From contig JAEWBU010000005.1 in the NCBI GenBank assembly GCA_023390985.1, positions 1-18,360 on the forward strand: a stretch of 18,360 nt of DNA, given 5' to 3'. The notes beneath the pieces were generated by a model, which was given only the letters and a program-made list of their open reading frames with translations, was not told the origin of the DNA and did no database searches. Within the stretch, counting starts at the first letter, position 1, and every line of letters starts with the position of its first letter. The position numbers and the translations under genes are program-made. Shown here in pieces: positions 17,427 to 18,360 of the stretch. The DNA is from Pseudomonadota bacterium. Lineage in GTDB: Bacteria; Pseudomonadota; Gammaproteobacteria; Burkholderiales; Burkholderiaceae_C.

Positions 17427-18355
17427 TCGAAGCCGTCAAGTTCTGGAACGAACCGAACAACAAGTCGCACTGGGACCTGGAGCTCGACCCCGGCTGGGTG
17501 CGCTTCGCGGAGATGGCCTCGATGGCCGCGCAGGCCGTGAAGGCCGAGAGCCCGGCCCTCACGCGCGTGCTGGGCGGCATCTCGCCGATCGACCCGTCCT
17601 TCATGGCGATGCTGCAGGGCGCCGGCGCGCTGCGCGACATGGACGCGGTGGCGGTGCACGGTTTCCCGCTCGACTGGAACCACTGGCAGATCCACGAGTG
17701 GCCCGACAAGCTGCTCGAGATCCAGGCGGTGACGCCGCTGCCCGTGTGGGTGACGGAAGTCGGCGTGTCCACCTTCGGTGCCGAAGAGGTGCAGGACTGG
17801 GGCCTCCAGCGCACGGCCGAACTGCTGATCGGTCGCGCGCCGCGCATCCACTGGTATTCGCTGTACGACCTGCCCAAGGCCTGGCCGGCCACCACGCGGC
17901 ACCGCGAGGCCGAGGGGTCGAGCTACTACCGCCATTTCCACATGGGCTTGCTGCGCGAGGACGGCTCGCCCAAATTGGCATGCGCCCGCTTCCATGAATT
18001 CGCGCCCGAGCTGGGCATCTGCCAGTGGTTCCACTTCGAGGACCACCGGCTCGACGAAGCCGTGCGCTGGCTGGGGCGCCTGGGCGTGAAGAAGCTTCGC
18101 ACCGGGCTGTCGTGGGCGGACAGCTTCCGCCCGGACGCGGACGCCTGGTTCGACCGGCAGATGGCGGCGCTGGAGGAATTCGACGTGACCCTGACCTTCT
18201 GTTTCACCCCGGAGCACCGGGGCCTGAATCCGCACCACACCAGCGCGCCGCAGGTGCCCGCCGAGTACGCGGACTTCTGCGCCCGCATGGTGCGCCGCTA
18301 CGCGCCCGCGCAGGGCGCCGCCATCGCAGCCGCCGGCGAGGTGGCGGCGGTGTGA
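17423..18355 (+). CDS. Clan-A-like glycoside hydrolase with permuted strand order
   Basis: The 310-residue protein is probably a glycosidase of the GH39/GH5-like clan A. The acid/base motif FWNEPNN is at residues 7-13 (Glu10), and the likely nucleophile is Glu112 in WVTEVGVST. Strand-like segments DAVAVHGFPLDW, RIHWYSLYDLP and GLLREDGSPK follow as in a normal second half. From about residue 195 the sequence resembles the first half of the same fold: RLDEAVRWLGRLGV, KLRTGLSWADSF, DVTLTFCFTPEHRG and YADFCARMVRRYAP. In ordinary enzymes that last helix directly precedes the NEP strand, so the order looks circularly permuted. There is no signal peptide, so it is probably cytosolic. The ATG overlaps the ino1 stop (ATGA). 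The substrate is unknown; beta-xylosidase-like naming would be a guess. Confidence 0.8.
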   Translation: MIEAVKFWNEPNNKSHWDLELDPGWVRFAEMASMAAQAVKAESPALTRVLGGISPIDPSFMAMLQGAGALRDMDAVAVHGFPLDWNHWQIHEWPDKLLEIQAVTPLPVWVTEVGVSTFGAEEVQDWGLQRTAELLIGRAPRIHWYSLYDLPKAWPATTRHREAEGSSYYRHFHMGLLREDGSPKLACARFHEFAPELGICQWFHFEDHRLDEAVRWLGRLGVKKLRTGLSWADSFRPDADAWFDRQMAALEEFDVTLTFCFTPEHRGLNPHHTSAPQVPAEYADFCARMVRRYAPAQGAAIAAAGEVAAV

Positions 18356-18360
18356 GCACC
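18352..18360 (+). CDS. Possible start of the next gene (partial, three codons)
   Basis: GTGAGCACC begins within the stop codon of the glycoside hydrolase (GTGA overlap of 4 bases), the same coupling used elsewhere in the window. It reads Met-Ser-Thr before the sequence ends. Nothing can be said about the product. Confidence 0.3.

Overview
The window is uniformly GC-rich, apart from one short patch, and very densely coded. Start/stop overlaps of 4 to 11 bases are the rule. Protein content and base composition suggest a betaproteobacterium of the Burkholderiales, possibly Comamonadaceae and Ramlibacter-like; the genus is inference from family resemblance only. No rRNA, tRNA, CRISPR array, transposase, integrase or origin was seen.

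Region 1 (1-3980, minus strand) is a terminal oxidase operon read right to left: a four-helix membrane protein of unknown function, then cytochrome c oxidase subunit II carrying two fused c-type heme domains, subunit I (A1-type heme-copper oxidase), and the start of subunit III, which is cut by the window edge. A candidate promoter and two small hairpins lie in the 151-base gap upstream.

Region 2 (4132-16093, minus strand) is an eleven-gene block with gaps of at most 13 bases, so very probably one operon for a glycan or glycoconjugate. In transcription order it encodes a dTDP-rhamnose-4-epimerase-like SDR, a CDP-paratose-2-epimerase-like SDR, a zinc-type alcohol dehydrogenase, a Gfo/Idh/MocA oxidoreductase, a GT4-type glycosyltransferase, three tandem CgeB-like glycosyltransferases, UDP-glucose 6-dehydrogenase, a CmoB-like methyltransferase, and a NadM-type adenylyltransferase/Nudix fusion whose adenylyltransferase motifs are lost. 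Nucleotide sugars would be made by the SDRs and Ugd, modified by the two oxidoreductases, transferred by four glycosyltransferases and methylated. No priming transferase, flippase, polymerase or ABC exporter is in the window.

Region 3 (16278-18360, plus strand) is transcribed divergently: an actinobacterial-type inositol-3-phosphate synthase overlapping by 4 bases a clan-A-like glycoside hydrolase, then the first codons of a further gene. The divergent placement suggests that inositol supply and a glycosidase belong to the same pathway.

The main points of interest are the glycoside hydrolase, whose sequence order looks like a circularly permuted TIM barrel; the dead-looking NMN adenylyltransferase domain fused to an intact Nudix domain; two 83-base palindromic repeats translated in the same frame inside two adjacent glycosyltransferases; and a sharply AT-rich codon patch inside an otherwise GC-rich epimerase.
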